Source: Streptomyces camelliae (GTDB lineage Bacteria; Actinomycetota; Actinomycetes; Streptomycetales; Streptomycetaceae). Taken from it: a DNA stretch of 64,000 bases. The notes under the pieces are model-generated. The model ran no database searches and was not told where the DNA came from. It saw only the letters and a program-made list of their open reading frames with translations. The stretch lies in assembly GCF_027625935.1 (NCBI RefSeq), contig NZ_CP115300.1:5828001-5892000 (forward strand). The letters are read 5' to 3'. The translations under genes and the position numbers were made by a program. Shown piece after piece: positions 17,979 through 27,714 of the stretch. How positions within the stretch are numbered: position 1 is the first letter of the stretch; each line of letters opens with the position of its first letter.

Positions 17979-18851
17979 TCACAGGCGCTTGAGGACCGCC
18001 TGCTTGGCCAGCGTGAACTCCTCGTCCGTCAGCACCCCGTCCCGGTGCAGTTCGCCCAGCTCGCGCAGCCGGCGCAGCAGCGTGTCGTGGTCGTCCCCGG
18101 CGGGCGCCTTGTCGAGCACCGGCGGGTCCTGCGGCACGTCCGCCTCCGGCGCGGCGGGGTGCGGCAGCCGGGCCTGGACGGCCGCCGCGACCAGGGCCAT
18201 CAGCGGGTCCTTCTTGAAGCCCCACAACTCGACGGCGTTCGGGTCGTACTTGGGCGGTGCCGTGACCGGGGCGCCGCGCACCAGGAAGCGCAGGTGCCCG
18301 TTCTCCAGCCCGGCCGCCGGCTGCCACTCCACGCCGGTGATCTCCGTGACCGGTATGGCGCGGGGCCCGGCGGCGGCCTTGGCGTCCTCCGTCTTCCAGT
18401 TCCACTCCAGCCGGACCCGCTCCCCGTCGAAGCTCGCCGTGCCGTCCCCGGCGGAGGCGGCCACCGGAAGCGCCGGACCGGGCAGCAGGAAGGCGTCGAC
18501 CGGGTCTGGCGGGATCCCGTCCAGCAGCAGCGCCTGGCGCACCTCGTCCGCGACGTACTCGGCGACGCCGTACCGGTCGGACTGCACCGGAAGCTGATAC
18601 GGGTCGTCCCCCTCCGCGAGCCGCCCCGCGGTGGCCTGGGTCAGCGGGTCGGCGCCGTCGCGCAGCCGCAGCCTCAGCCGCCCGGACCTGCGCCCCTGCT
18701 CGAAGGAGACACCGGCCAACGCCCCCAACGGGACGAGGAGTTCGCCCAGCTCCCGGCGGAACAGGCTCACGTTCTTGTCCCGGCCCGGGGTGAGCCGCAG
18801 GGCCTCGCCGTCGAAGGCCCAGGTGCCGTCCTTCTGGATGATTTCCGCCAT
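17979..18851 (-). CDS. DUF4429 protein with C-terminal SHOCT domain
   Basis: 290 aa soluble protein. Two related beta-rich DUF4429/PH-like units (about 5-110 and 135-230; both have an AFDGE or SFDGE strand, a LRL or VRLEW strand and a final helix) are followed by a short SHOCT helix-turn (LRRLRELGELHRDGVLTDEEFTLAKQAVLKRL region). SHOCT motifs are found at the end of otherwise diverse proteins and may mediate oligomerisation. No enzymatic residues are visible. It is divergent from hexA with 79 bp between, and the DasR site lies in that gap. Confidence 0.9.
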   Translation of the reverse strand: MAEIIQKDGTWAFDGEALRLTPGRDKNVSLFRRELGELLVPLGALAGVSFEQGRRSGRLRLRLRDGADPLTQATAGRLAEGDDPYQLPVQSDRYGVAEYVADEVRQALLLDGIPPDPVDAFLLPGPALPVAASAGDGTASFDGERVRLEWNWKTEDAKAAAGPRAIPVTEITGVEWQPAAGLENGHLRFLVRGAPVTAPPKYDPNAVELWGFKKDPLMALVAAAVQARLPHPAAPEADVPQDPPVLDKAPAGDDHDTLLRRLRELGELHRDGVLTDEEFTLAKQAVLKRL

Positions 18852-18881
18852 GGGGGGATTGTTTCACCGGATCTGCGGGAC

Positions 18882-18897
18882 AGTGGTCTCGACCAGA
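18882..18897. promoter_or_regulatory. DasR-type operator between DUF4429 gene and hexA
   Basis: AGTGGTCTCGACCAGA matches the DasR consensus with the same TGGTCTCGACCA core as the site at 75-90. It is 34 bp before the hexA start and 31 bp before the DUF4429 gene, so it could control both. Confidence 0.85.
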
Positions 18898-18930
18898 TCT
18901 GACGGTCGATCACATCCGAAGGGAGCGCTT

Positions 18931-20538
18931 GTGAGACGGAACCACAGCACAACTCCCCGAACACCCCGACTGCTCGGCTCGCTGCTGCTGGTGGCGGCGG
19001 CCGGGATCGTCACCCTCGGCGCCGCCCCCACGGCGCGGGCGGCCGCCACCCCCACCCCGCTGGACCGGGTCATTCCGGCCCCCGCCTCCGTGCAGCCGGG
19101 CGGCACGCCGTACCGCATCACCCGCGCCACCGGCGTCCGTGTCGACGCCACCCCCGAGGTCCGCCGCATCGGCGCCTACCTCACCGGCATCCTGCGGCCC
19201 TCCACCGGCTACCCGCTGCCCCTCACCGACCACGGCCCCGGTGGCGGCATCCGGCTCCACCTGGCCAAGGGCGACTACGGCGCCGAGGGCTACCGGCTGC
19301 ACAGCGACGCGGCCGGCCTCACCCTCACCGCCAGCACCCCCGCCGGCCTCTTCCACGGCGTGCAGACGCTGCGCCAGCTCCTCCCGGCCGGCGTCGAGAA
19401 GCAGACCGTCCAGCCCGGCCCCTGGCGGATCGCCGGCGGCACCATCGAGGACCGCCCCCGCTACGCCTACCGCGGCGCGATGCTGGACGTCGCCCGGCAC
19501 TTCTTCACCGTCGCCCAGGTCGAGCGGTACATCGACCAACTGGCCCTGTACAAGATCGACGAGCTGCATCTGCACCTCAGCGACGACCAGGGCTGGCGCA
19601 TCGCCATGGACTCCTGGCCGCGCCTCGCCGCCTACGGCGGCTCCACCGAGGTCGGCGGCGGCCAGGGCGGCTCCTACACCCAGGAGCAGTACCGCGAGAT
19701 CGTCCGGTACGCGGCCTCCCGCTATCTGGAGGTCGTCCCCGAGATCGACATGCCCGGCCACAGCAACGCGGCCCTCGCCTCCTACGCCCAGCTCAACTGC
19801 GACGGCGTGGCACCCCCGCTCTACACCGGCACCAAGGTCGGCTTCAGCTCGCTGTGCGTGCCCAAGAAGGTGACGTACGACTTCGCGGACGACGTCATCC
19901 GCGAGCTGGCCGCCCTCACCCCCGGCCGCTACCTCCACATCGGCGGCGACGAGGCCCGCTCCACCAGCCACACCGACTACGTGACCTTCATGGACCGGGT
20001 GCAGCCCATCGTGGCCACGTACGGCAAGACGGTCATCGGCTGGCACCAGCTCACCGGCGCCCACCCGGCCCAGGGCGCCCTCGCCCAGTACTGGGGCCTG
20101 GACAGCACCAGCGCCGCCGACAAGGAGCAGGTCGTCAAGGCCGCACAGAACGGCACCGGGCTGATCCTGTCCCCGGCCGACCGGGTCTACCTCGACATGA
20201 AGTACACCAAGGACACCAAGCTGGGCCTCACCTGGGCGGGCCTGGTGGAGGTGCGGCGGTCGTACGACTGGGACCCGGGCGGTTATCTGCCGGGTGTTCC
20301 GGCCTCGGCGATCCGGGGTGTGGAGGCGCCCCTGTGGTCCGAGACCCTGAAGACGAGCGCCGACATCGAGTACATGGCGTTCCCGCGCCTGCCCGGCGCG
20401 GCCGAGCTGGGCTGGTCGCCGGCGGCCACGCACGACTGGGACACCTACAAGGTGCGCCTCGCCGCACAGGCCCCGCGCTGGGACGCCCTCGGCATCGGGT
20501 ACTACCGCTCGCCCCAGGTGCCCTGGCCGGCGAACTGA
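18931..20538 (+). CDS. hexA: secreted GH20 beta-N-acetylhexosaminidase
   Basis: 535 aa. A signal peptide (about 1-38, ends ARA-A) is followed by a GH20b N-terminal alpha/beta domain (about 45-165) and the GH20 catalytic barrel. The catalytic Asp-Glu pair is D340-E341 in HIGGDEARS, used with substrate-assisted catalysis. HLHLSDDQGWRI is also characteristic. It releases GlcNAc from chitobiose, downstream of the chitinase at 225. GTG 18931 is preceded by AAGGGAG. A DasR operator lies just upstream. Its last 37 bp overlap the end of desD on the other strand. Confidence 0.95.
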   Translation: MRRNHSTTPRTPRLLGSLLLVAAAGIVTLGAAPTARAAATPTPLDRVIPAPASVQPGGTPYRITRATGVRVDATPEVRRIGAYLTGILRPSTGYPLPLTDHGPGGGIRLHLAKGDYGAEGYRLHSDAAGLTLTASTPAGLFHGVQTLRQLLPAGVEKQTVQPGPWRIAGGTIEDRPRYAYRGAMLDVARHFFTVAQVERYIDQLALYKIDELHLHLSDDQGWRIAMDSWPRLAAYGGSTEVGGGQGGSYTQEQYREIVRYAASRYLEVVPEIDMPGHSNAALASYAQLNCDGVAPPLYTGTKVGFSSLCVPKKVTYDFADDVIRELAALTPGRYLHIGGDEARSTSHTDYVTFMDRVQPIVATYGKTVIGWHQLTGAHPAQGALAQYWGLDSTSAADKEQVVKAAQNGTGLILSPADRVYLDMKYTKDTKLGLTWAGLVEVRRSYDWDPGGYLPGVPASAIRGVEAPLWSETLKTSADIEYMAFPRLPGAAELGWSPAATHDWDTYKVRLAAQAPRWDALGIGYYRSPQVPWPAN

Positions 20539-22298
20539 GCGAGGGGGTTCCGCAGGGTGCCGACGAGCTGGAGTGCGCCGGACGGATCGGCCAGGTCCAC
20601 CATCTGCCGGTTGTCCCGCAGTTGCAGCCGGTTGAGGCAGGACAGCGCGAACTCCGGGGCGAAGATGTCGTACCGCCGGAATTTCCCGGCCAGTTCGGGC
20701 GCCGAAGCCTGATATGCGCGGGTGACCTCGGCGACCGTGCGCCAGAACTCGTCCTCTGACAGGACCCCCTCGGTGGCGAGATGCGCGGCGAGGAACCGGA
20801 AGAAGCAGTCGAAGACATCGGTGAAGACCGACAGCAGCTTCTTGTCGTCCGGGACCTCGACGCGGATCCGCCGTACCTCGGGCGGCAGTACGGCGTCCGG
20901 GTCCATCACCGCGATCTCCTCGGCGATGTCCTTGTAGACCGCCCGCCGTACGACCCCGTTCTCCAGGACCAGGACGACGTTCTCGCCGTGCGGCATGAAG
21001 ACCAGGTCGTAGGCGTAGAAGCTGTGCAGCAGCGGGGTGTAGTACGCCCGCAGGTAGCGGCGCAGCCACTCCGTCGGGGGCAGTCCCGACCGCTCGATCA
21101 GCGCGCCCGCGAAGGAGGCGCCGGCGTGGTCCACGTGCAGCAGGGAGGCCATGGTCGCGAGGGACTCGCCGTCCTGGAGCGAGGGGACCGGGCTCTCCCG
21201 CCACAGCGCGGCCAGCATCTTGCGGTACGGCGAGTAGCGGTCGGTGGCCTGCTCGTACTCCAGATGCCGGTACCCGACGGCGGCCCGCTCCCGGATGATG
21301 CTCAGGCCGGTCGCTTTCAGCACGGGGTCGTTCTCGATCAGCTGGGCCAGCCAGTCGTTGATCGCCGGGGTCGCCTCCATGTAGGCGGCCGAAAGACCGC
21401 GCATGAAGCCCATGTTGAGCACGGACAGGGCCGTCTTCACATAGTGCTTCTCCGGATGGGAGCTGTTGAAGAAGGTCCGGATGGACTGCTGGGCCAGATA
21501 CTCGTCGTCGCCCTCGCCGAGACAGACCAGGTGCCGCCGGGCCACCTCGGCGGCGAAGGTGACGGAGAGCTTGTTCCACCACTGCCAGGGGTGGACCGGG
21601 ATGAGGAGGTAGTCGGCGGGGTCGAGGCCCTGCTCGGTGAGGGTCGAGCGGAAACGGTTCAGCGTCGGCTCGCCCAGTTCCTCCCGGAAGAAGTCCTCGT
21701 ACGCGATCCCGGCGCCCGCCGTGAACGCGGCCCGCGAGCGGTGCGCGGCCAGCCACACCAGCCGGACCGGGCTCGCGGTCTCCGGGGCGTACGACAGATA
21801 CTCGTGGATGCCGAACCCGAGCCGCCCGTTGTTCGCGACGAAGCACGGGTGGCCCTCGGTCATCCCGGTCTCGATCGCCTGGAAGCCGCTGCCGGCCAGC
21901 TCCGCGGAGCTGATGCGGGGCTTGGTCAGCTTGTAGCAGGTGCCGGAGAGGGTGGAGGAGATCTCCTCCAGGTAGACCGGCAGGATCTCGTCGCTCAGCC
22001 CGAGCGACTCCTTCAGCTCGATGAAGAAGTCGAGTGCGGCGAGCGGGAGTTCGGTGCCGTCCCGGTGCCGGGTGATGGACGCGGCGTCGACCTGCCAGTG
22101 GTCGAGGGCGCGGCGGACGGCCGAGAACCGGTACGCGGTGTTCCCGTCGTCACTGCGGACGACGTAACCCCCGTCCTCGCTTTCGGGATGGATCAGGCGC
22201 TCATGCGCGAACTCGGCGAGCGCCTTGCGTATGAGCAGGCGGTTGGCCGTCCCCCAGCGCTCGGGGGAGAGGTGGGCCACGGCGTCGGCGAGGGTCAT
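20502..22298 (-). CDS. desD: desferrioxamine synthetase DesD (NIS synthetase)
   Basis: 598 aa NRPS-independent siderophore synthetase of the IucA/IucC superfamily. It joins and cyclises N-hydroxy-N-succinyl (or acetyl) cadaverine units to desferrioxamine E/B with ATP. The conserved motifs are GHPCFVANNGRLGFG, HPWQWW and the QQSIRTFFNSSHPEKHYVKTALS region. A C-terminal FhuF-like part is also present. It overlaps desC by 4 nt (translational coupling), is the last gene of desABCD, and its stop lies 37 bp inside the 3' end of hexA. Confidence 0.97.
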   Translation of the reverse strand: MTLADAVAHLSPERWGTANRLLIRKALAEFAHERLIHPESEDGGYVVRSDDGNTAYRFSAVRRALDHWQVDAASITRHRDGTELPLAALDFFIELKESLGLSDEILPVYLEEISSTLSGTCYKLTKPRISSAELAGSGFQAIETGMTEGHPCFVANNGRLGFGIHEYLSYAPETASPVRLVWLAAHRSRAAFTAGAGIAYEDFFREELGEPTLNRFRSTLTEQGLDPADYLLIPVHPWQWWNKLSVTFAAEVARRHLVCLGEGDDEYLAQQSIRTFFNSSHPEKHYVKTALSVLNMGFMRGLSAAYMEATPAINDWLAQLIENDPVLKATGLSIIRERAAVGYRHLEYEQATDRYSPYRKMLAALWRESPVPSLQDGESLATMASLLHVDHAGASFAGALIERSGLPPTEWLRRYLRAYYTPLLHSFYAYDLVFMPHGENVVLVLENGVVRRAVYKDIAEEIAVMDPDAVLPPEVRRIRVEVPDDKKLLSVFTDVFDCFFRFLAAHLATEGVLSEDEFWRTVAEVTRAYQASAPELAGKFRRYDIFAPEFALSCLNRLQLRDNRQMVDLADPSGALQLVGTLRNPLAQFAGQGTWGER

Positions 22299-22819
22299 GC
22301 GGTCACCGCCTTCTCGAACTGCTCGCGTGTGCAGAAGCTCAAGCGCGCCTTCTTCTCCGGCTTCTGGATCTCCCGCTCGGTCACGAACCCGACGGCCGCG
22401 TTCAGGGCGTGGACGGCGGTGTTGGCGATGTCCGGCTCGACGACGACACGCTCGTTCGCCGGGTCCGCGAAGAGCCGGGCCAGCACGGCGGTGATGACGG
22501 CCCTGGTGAATCCGTGCACAGGGGTGTCCGTCGCCGGCGTCAGGAAGTGCATGCCGACGTCACCCGGCAACGGGTCGTACAGGCCGACCAGTTCGCGGTG
22601 GGCGGGGTCGTAGTACTCCATGAGGAAGGCCGGTTCACCGCCCTGGAGCCCGAGCAGCGCGTGATGGTGCTCGTCGGCCGCGATCTCCATGTAGGCCCGC
22701 TCGACGTCCACCAGCGTGGCGTCCTGCATCATCCAGAAGGCCGCCTTGGGATGCGTGACCCAGGCGTGGAGGAGCTCGGCGTCCTTCAGCGGGTCCAGCG
22801 GCCGGAAGGTGAAGGTCAT
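22295..22819 (-). CDS. desC: DesC acyltransferase (N-hydroxycadaverine acylation)
   Basis: 174 aa GNAT-fold acyltransferase of the IucB/RhbD type. It transfers succinyl or acetyl from CoA to N-hydroxycadaverine. [16 protein letters not shown] is the N-terminal signature, and a GNAT core ([21 protein letters not shown]) follows. It overlaps desB by 4 nt and desD by 4 nt. Confidence 0.95.
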   Translation of the reverse strand: MTFTFRPLDPLKDAELLHAWVTHPKAAFWMMQDATLVDVERAYMEIAADEHHHALLGLQGGEPAFLMEYYDPAHRELVGLYDPLPGDVGMHFLTPATDTPVHGFTRAVITAVLARLFADPANERVVVEPDIANTAVHALNAAVGFVTEREIQKPEKKARLSFCTREQFEKAVTA

Positions 22820-24096
22820 ACGGCGAACTCCTGGAATGCGATGGTCTTCTCGACCGGGTAGTACTCGGTGCCGAGCAGCTCACGGATGATGTACGAGTTC
22901 CGGTACGCGCCCATGCCGAGGTCGGGGCTGGTGATGCTGTGGGTGTGCACGCCGGCGTTCTGGAGGAAGACTCCCCGGCCGGTCTCGTCGATCGTGTAGT
23001 TGCGGGCCACGTCGAAGTTGCCGTGCGCGTCGTAGCGCAGGCGGCCTCTGACCGGGGTCAGGAACTCCGGCTCGGTGTACCGGTAGCCGGTCGCCAGGAC
23101 CAGGCCCTGGGACTGGAGCTCGTAGTCCTTCTCCTGCTCCTCCTGGCGGAAGGACAGCGTGTACGTGCCGTTCTCGTGCCGCGCGCCGGTCAGGGCGGAG
23201 TTGGTCAGCAGCCGCGTGGGCACGGGACCGCCGAGGTTCTTCTGGTAGAGCAGGTCGAAGATCTCGTCGATCAGGTCACCGTCGATGCCCTTGAACAGGC
23301 CCTTCTGCTGCTCGGTGAGCCGGTAGCGGGTGGCCTCCGGGAGCTCGCGGTAGTAGTCGATGTACTCCGGGGAGGTCATCTCCAGGGTGAGCTTGGTGTA
23401 TTCGAGTGGGAAGAAGCGCGGGGAGCGGGTCACCCAGTTCAGCCGGTAGCCGTGGACGTCGATCTCGCTGAGCAGGTCGTGGTAGATCTCGGCGGCGGAC
23501 TGGCCCGAGCCGACGATCGTGATCGACTCCTTCCGCTGCAGCTCCGCTTTGTGCTGTACATAGCGGGAGTTGTGGAAGAAGTCGCCGTCCAGGCCGCGCA
23601 CCGCCTCCGGGTAGTGCGGGGAGGTGCCCGTGCCGAGGACGAGATGCCGGGCGCGGAATGTCTCGCCGGCCTCGGTGCGGACGACGTAGACCTCGTCCGC
23701 GTCCCCGTACGTCACCTCGGTGACCGTCGTGCCGAAGCGGACGCTGGTCAGCTTGTTCGCCGCCCAGCGGCAGTAGTCGTCGTACTCGACCCGCAGGGGA
23801 TAGAAGTTCTCGCGGATGTAGAACGAGTACAGCCGGCCCTTCTCCTTCAGATAGTTGAGGAAGGAGTACGGCGAGGTCGGGTCGGCCAGGGTGACCAGGT
23901 CCGACATGAACGGGGTCTGGAGGTGGGCGCCGTCCAGGAACATCCCGGCGTGCCACTCGAAGTCCGGCTTGGACTCCAGGAAGACCCCGTTCAGTTCGGT
24001 GATCGGCTCGGTCAGACAGGCGAGGCCGAGATTGAAGGGGCCGAGCCCGATCCCCACGAAGTCATAGGTGCGGCTGGCTTCAGGAAGCGCGGTCAA
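22816..24096 (-). CDS. desB: DesB cadaverine N-monooxygenase
   Basis: 426 aa flavin N-hydroxylase of the IucD/RhbE family. The FAD motif [13 protein letters not shown] is at residues 13-25, the NADPH motif [10 protein letters not shown] in the middle and the family LATGYRY motif near the C-terminus. It hydroxylates cadaverine with NADPH and O2. It overlaps desA by 17 nt and desC by 4 nt, which indicates one tightly coupled operon. Confidence 0.96.
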   Translation of the reverse strand: MTALPEASRTYDFVGIGLGPFNLGLACLTEPITELNGVFLESKPDFEWHAGMFLDGAHLQTPFMSDLVTLADPTSPYSFLNYLKEKGRLYSFYIRENFYPLRVEYDDYCRWAANKLTSVRFGTTVTEVTYGDADEVYVVRTEAGETFRARHLVLGTGTSPHYPEAVRGLDGDFFHNSRYVQHKAELQRKESITIVGSGQSAAEIYHDLLSEIDVHGYRLNWVTRSPRFFPLEYTKLTLEMTSPEYIDYYRELPEATRYRLTEQQKGLFKGIDGDLIDEIFDLLYQKNLGGPVPTRLLTNSALTGARHENGTYTLSFRQEEQEKDYELQSQGLVLATGYRYTEPEFLTPVRGRLRYDAHGNFDVARNYTIDETGRGVFLQNAGVHTHSITSPDLGMGAYRNSYIIRELLGTEYYPVEKTIAFQEFAV

Positions 24097-25546
24097 GGGA
24101 CTCTCCCAGGTACTGCTCGGCGTGGCCGGCGATCAGGTCGAGGACGGCGGCGATGTCGGCCGCGGTCGTCTCGGGGTTGAGCAGGGTGAACTTCAGGTAG
24201 TGGCGGCCGTCGGCCTTGGTGCCCGCGACCACCGCCTCGCCGGAGGCGAACAGGGCCTTGCGGGCGTAGAGGTTGGCGCGGTCGATCTCGGCCGGGTCGG
24301 TGACGGCCGCCGGGATGTAGCGGAAGACGAGGGTGGAGAGCGAGGGCTCCACGACGACGTCGTAACGGGGGTCGGCGGCCAGCAGCCTGAAGCCCTCCTG
24401 CGCCAGGTCGCAGACCTCGTCGAAGAGCTGCCCGATGCCGTCCGCGCCCATCACGCGCAGGGTCAGCCACAGCTTGAGGGCGTCGAAGCGGCGGGTGGTC
24501 TGGAGGGACTTGTCGACCTGGTTGGGGATCCGTTCGCGCACCATGCGGCGGGGGTTGAGGTACTCCGCGTGGTAGGTGGCGTGGCGCAGCGTGGCCGCGT
24601 CCCGGACCAGCAGGGCGGACGAACTCACCGGCTGGAAGAAGGACTTGTGGTAGTCGACGGTGACCGAGTCGGCGCGGTCGATGCCGGCGATGCGGTCCCG
24701 GTACTTCAGGGAGGCGAGCAGTCCGCAGCCGTAGGCGGCGTCGACGTGCAGCCAGGTGTCGTACTGCGCGCACAGTCCGGCGATCTCGGGGAGCGGGTCG
24801 ATGGAGCCGAAGTCGGTGGTGCCGGCGGTGGCGACGACGGCCATCGGGACGAGGCCGTCGTACCGGCAGCGCTCCAGCTCGCGGGCGAGGGCGACGGTCC
24901 GCAGGCGCTTGTCGTGGTCGACGGGGATGGAGACCACCGAGTCGGCGCTCAGGCCCAGCAGTTTCGCGGCCTTCTGCACACTGAAGTGGCTGACCTCGGA
25001 GGCGAAGATGCGCAGCTTCGCCAGGCTGTCCCCCTTTTCCCACCCTGCCCGCCCTGGCTTGGCCTCTTCTCTCGCGAGCAGCAGTGCCTGGAGGTTGGAC
25101 TGGGTGCCGCCGGAGGTGAACACGCCGTCGGCGGCGGGGCCGAGGCCGATCCGCCGGGCCGTCCAGTCGATGAGCTTGCGCTCGATGAGGGTGCCGCCGG
25201 CCGACTGGTCCCAGGTGTCGAGGGAGGAGTTGACGGCGGAGAGCACGGCCTCGCCGAGCACGGCCGGGATGACGACCGGGCAGTTGAGGTGGGCGAGGTA
25301 GCGCGGGTGGTGGAAGTAGACCGCGTCCTTCAGATAGACGTCCTCCAGCTCGTCCAGGACGGCGGCGGTGTCGCCGAGCGGCCGGTCCAGGTCGATGGCG
25401 TCGACGCGGGGGGCGAGGGCGTCGACGGTGACGCCGGTGAACGGACGGTCGGTGGTGGCGAGTTTGGCCGCCACCCGCTCGACTCCTTCGGTCACGGAGC
25501 TGCGGTAGTGCTCCGCGGTGAGGCCATTGAGCAGGTGCGAGCGCAT
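24080..25546 (-). CDS. desA: DesA lysine decarboxylase
   Basis: 488 aa PLP group II decarboxylase. Lys301 in [10 protein letters not shown] is the Schiff-base lysine and DAAYGCG supplies the PLP-ring Asp. It converts lysine to cadaverine, the first step of desferrioxamine synthesis. First gene of desABCD, with an iron box 48-66 bp before the ATG. Length and motifs are complete. Confidence 0.97.
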   Translation of the reverse strand: MRSHLLNGLTAEHYRSSVTEGVERVAAKLATTDRPFTGVTVDALAPRVDAIDLDRPLGDTAAVLDELEDVYLKDAVYFHHPRYLAHLNCPVVIPAVLGEAVLSAVNSSLDTWDQSAGGTLIERKLIDWTARRIGLGPAADGVFTSGGTQSNLQALLLAREEAKPGRAGWEKGDSLAKLRIFASEVSHFSVQKAAKLLGLSADSVVSIPVDHDKRLRTVALARELERCRYDGLVPMAVVATAGTTDFGSIDPLPEIAGLCAQYDTWLHVDAAYGCGLLASLKYRDRIAGIDRADSVTVDYHKSFFQPVSSSALLVRDAATLRHATYHAEYLNPRRMVRERIPNQVDKSLQTTRRFDALKLWLTLRVMGADGIGQLFDEVCDLAQEGFRLLAADPRYDVVVEPSLSTLVFRYIPAAVTDPAEIDRANLYARKALFASGEAVVAGTKADGRHYLKFTLLNPETTAADIAAVLDLIAGHAEQYLGESLDRAS

Positions 25547-25593
25547 GTGGGGGTCCTCCGAGGGACAGTCCGTGCGGGGGGCTTGGGTCTAAC

Positions 25594-25612
25594 TTAGGTT
25601 AGCCTAACCTAA
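25594..25612. promoter_or_regulatory. iron box (DmdR1/IdeR-type) before desA
   Basis: TTAGGTTAGCCTAACCTAA is a perfect 19-bp palindrome matching the Streptomyces iron-box consensus. Fe2+-loaded DmdR1 would repress desABCD. Confidence 0.96.
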
Positions 25613-25637
25613 GTTATTTGGATCAAGGCGTGCCTCA

Positions 25638-25657
25638 CCCGTGACAGCCGTCACGGG
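25638..25657 (-). terminator. hairpin after the siderophore-reductase gene
   Basis: Eight-bp perfect arms CCCGTGAC and GTCACGGG with an AGCC loop, 9 bp after the stop of the desE/SIP transcript and before the desA iron box. No T-tract. It probably separates the two iron-regulated transcripts. Confidence 0.6.
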
Positions 25658-25665
25658 ACGGCGGG

Positions 25666-26520
25666 TTACTCCGCCGCCCGCAGCTGTTCCTCGGTCATCC
25701 CCTGCCGCCAGTACCCGACGAACGTCACCCGCCGCCGGTCCACCCCGCGCTCGCCCACGAAGTGCCGCCGCAACGCCTTCACCTGCCCCGACTCGCCCGC
25801 GATCCACACGTACGGCCGCTCGGCGGAGGGGAGTCGGGCGGCTCGTACGGCATCGACGGCCATGGGGGCCCCGTCGTGCCGTACGAGCCACGTGATCTCC
25901 GCGTCCGCCTCGGTGCGCACGTCCTGGACGTCTTCGGCGTGCGGCACCTCCAGCCAGGCGCGGACGCGGGTGCCGGCCGGCAGCGACTCCAGGATGGCCG
26001 TCGCCGCGGGTACGGCGGTCTCGTCGCCCCACAGCAGGACGAGATCGGTGTCCTCGGGCGGGCGGAAGCGGATCGCGCGGTTGTCGGCGAGGACGGGCCC
26101 GAGCACCAGGACCCGGTCACCGGCGGCGGCGTGTGCGGCCCAGCGGGAGGCCGGGCCGGCGGGGGTGGGGGCGCCGGGCTCGATGCCGTGCAGCGCGAAG
26201 TCGATGTCGATCTCGACCGTGCTGCCTTCGGCGTTTCGGCGCAGCGACCGCAGCGTGTACGAGCGCATCACGGCCCGTACGTCGTCCGGCAGTTCACGCC
26301 AGGCCTGCCACCAGCCGTCCCCGAGATCCAGCGGAATGACGGGCTCCGGCTGGCCGGGGTGCGGCAGGAACAGGGAGAGGGACTGGTCTCGTCCGTCGGA
26401 GTGGAACGCGTGCAGACCGGCCCCGTCGAAGGTGACGCGGACGAGAGACGGCCCCAGCCGCCTCGTCCGTACGACCCGCAGGGAGAAGAATCGGAACGGG
26501 GCGGCTACGGCCGTCGTCAT
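25666..26520 (-). CDS. siderophore-interacting FAD-binding reductase
   Basis: 284 aa of the siderophore-interacting protein/ViuB family. The FAD-binding motif is SYTLR in the N-terminal barrel and the C-terminal half is NAD(P)H-binding (WGDETAVPA). It likely reduces Fe3+-desferrioxamine in the cytoplasm to release Fe2+. The start at 26520 is set by GAGGAG upstream, which overlaps the end of desE; the gap is 10 bp. Co-transcribed with desE from the iron box at 27626. Confidence 0.9.
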   Translation of the reverse strand: MTTAVAAPFRFFSLRVVRTRRLGPSLVRVTFDGAGLHAFHSDGRDQSLSLFLPHPGQPEPVIPLDLGDGWWQAWRELPDDVRAVMRSYTLRSLRRNAEGSTVEIDIDFALHGIEPGAPTPAGPASRWAAHAAAGDRVLVLGPVLADNRAIRFRPPEDTDLVLLWGDETAVPAATAILESLPAGTRVRAWLEVPHAEDVQDVRTEADAEITWLVRHDGAPMAVDAVRAARLPSAERPYVWIAGESGQVKALRRHFVGERGVDRRRVTFVGYWRQGMTEEQLRAAE

Positions 26521-26530
26521 GGGGAGCTCC

Positions 26531-27574
26531 TCAGCTAACCTTCTTGGCTTTCTCCAGGGCCTCGGCAAGACTCGTCAGCAGCGGTACGCACTTGTCGTAC
26601 GAGAGAATCGGCTCCGGAGACCGGGCGATGACCTGGCCCGCCTTCACCGCCGGCAGCTGCTTCCAGGTCGGCTTGGTGATGGCGGCGGGCTGCAGCGCGG
26701 ACGACCGGTCGTCCATCATGATGATGTCGGCCGGGTACTTGTCGACGTTCTCCCAGCTCAGCGACTCGTACCAGCCGCCGCCCTGCTTCTTCGCGCTCTC
26801 CGGCGGCTCGACGAAGTGCACGCCGAGGGCCTTGAAGTACTCCAGGTCGATGGAGAGGTTGGTGCCGGAGACGTAGAAGAGCGGGTCGCTCGCGCTGCCG
26901 GCCATCACCTTGATGCCGGGCTTGGCCTTGGCGGCGGCGCGCAGCCGGGCGGCGGCGGCCTCGAACCGCTTCTTGGCGTCGGTCACCTCGGCGGCCTTCA
27001 TGTCCGCGCCGAGCGACTCGGCGAGGTCCCACATGCGCTGCAGCGGCTCGGTGAGCTGACGGTCGTAGACGGAGATGCCGATGCTCGGGGCCAGCTGGGC
27101 GATCTTCTTCTTGGACTCCTCCGGGACGTACCAGAGGGTGCCCGCGTCGTCGAACATCGTCGTGATCAGCAGGTCCGGGGCGAGCGAGGCGTACTTCTCG
27201 ATGTTGAACTGTCCCCAGGTGTTGCCGAGGACCGTCACCTTGCTGACGTCCATGTCACCGGCCTGCACATCGGCCTTGCCGTCCTTGGTGGTTGTCGGGC
27301 CGAAGACGCCCTTGACCTGGACGCCGTAGTCGTGGAGCGCGGCGCCGACGCCGGTGAACGCGACGATGTTCGCGGGGGCCTTGTCCAGCTTCACGGTCGT
27401 GCCGCGGTCGTCCTTGAAGGACCAGGGGCCGGACGCGCCGGACTCCTTCCCGCTGCCGGTGCCGCCGTCTTTGCCCTTGTCCCCGCAGGCGGCGAGCGCG
27501 GCGCCGAGACCGAGGGCGCCGCCCGCGGCGAGGATGCCGCGGCGGGTGGGGTGGGTGGCACGGGCAAAGGGCAT
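26531..27574 (-). CDS. desE: ferrioxamine-binding lipoprotein DesE
   Basis: 347 aa iron-siderophore substrate-binding protein (PeriBP type III, ABC uptake). The N-terminus has a twin-Arg TRRGIL followed by a hydrophobic segment and lipobox LAAC, consistent with a Tat/Sec lipoprotein anchor. The domain from about 50 to 340 has the typical IVAFTGVGAALHDYGV strand. The ATG at 27574 is chosen because the lipoprotein signal begins there. The permeases and ATPase for this importer are not in the window. An iron box is upstream. Confidence 0.93.
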   Translation of the reverse strand: MPFARATHPTRRGILAAGGALGLGAALAACGDKGKDGGTGSGKESGASGPWSFKDDRGTTVKLDKAPANIVAFTGVGAALHDYGVQVKGVFGPTTTKDGKADVQAGDMDVSKVTVLGNTWGQFNIEKYASLAPDLLITTMFDDAGTLWYVPEESKKKIAQLAPSIGISVYDRQLTEPLQRMWDLAESLGADMKAAEVTDAKKRFEAAAARLRAAAKAKPGIKVMAGSASDPLFYVSGTNLSIDLEYFKALGVHFVEPPESAKKQGGGWYESLSWENVDKYPADIIMMDDRSSALQPAAITKPTWKQLPAVKAGQVIARSPEPILSYDKCVPLLTSLAEALEKAKKVS

Positions 27575-27625
27575 GGGTGTGACTGCTTTCGAACGGGGCG
27601 AGGCGCCCGCCGGACAACTTCGAAG

Positions 27626-27644
27626 GTAGGTTAGCCTAACCTCA
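27626..27644. promoter_or_regulatory. iron box before desE
   Basis: GTAGGTTAGCCTAACCTCA has the same TAGGTTAGCCTAACCT core as the desA box. It lies 52 bp before the desE ATG. Confidence 0.93.
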
Positions 27645-27689
27645 CTAGATGTCCAGCGGGTGGTGGCGCCTCGCACCCGGACCCGAGTA

Positions 27690-27703
27690 CGGCCTTCGGG
27701 CCG
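27690..27703 (-). terminator. short hairpin after the acyl-CoA dehydrogenase gene
   Basis: CGGCC-TTCG-GGCCG, a 5-bp stem capped by a stable TTCG tetraloop, 11 bp after the stop at 27715. It plausibly ends the leucine-catabolic operon. No T-tract. Confidence 0.5.
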
Positions 27704-27714
27704 CCGCGGCTACC

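Noticed and set aside
18921..18934. GGGAGCGCTTGTG at the hexA start resembling half of a CebR box
   Set aside because: Only one half matches; the bases are explained by the hexA ribosome-binding site and GTG start.
18910..21846. A 978-codon minus-strand frame across hexA and desD
   Set aside because: It is an alternative frame over two strong genes (one of them on the same strand in another frame) and has no domain or RBS.
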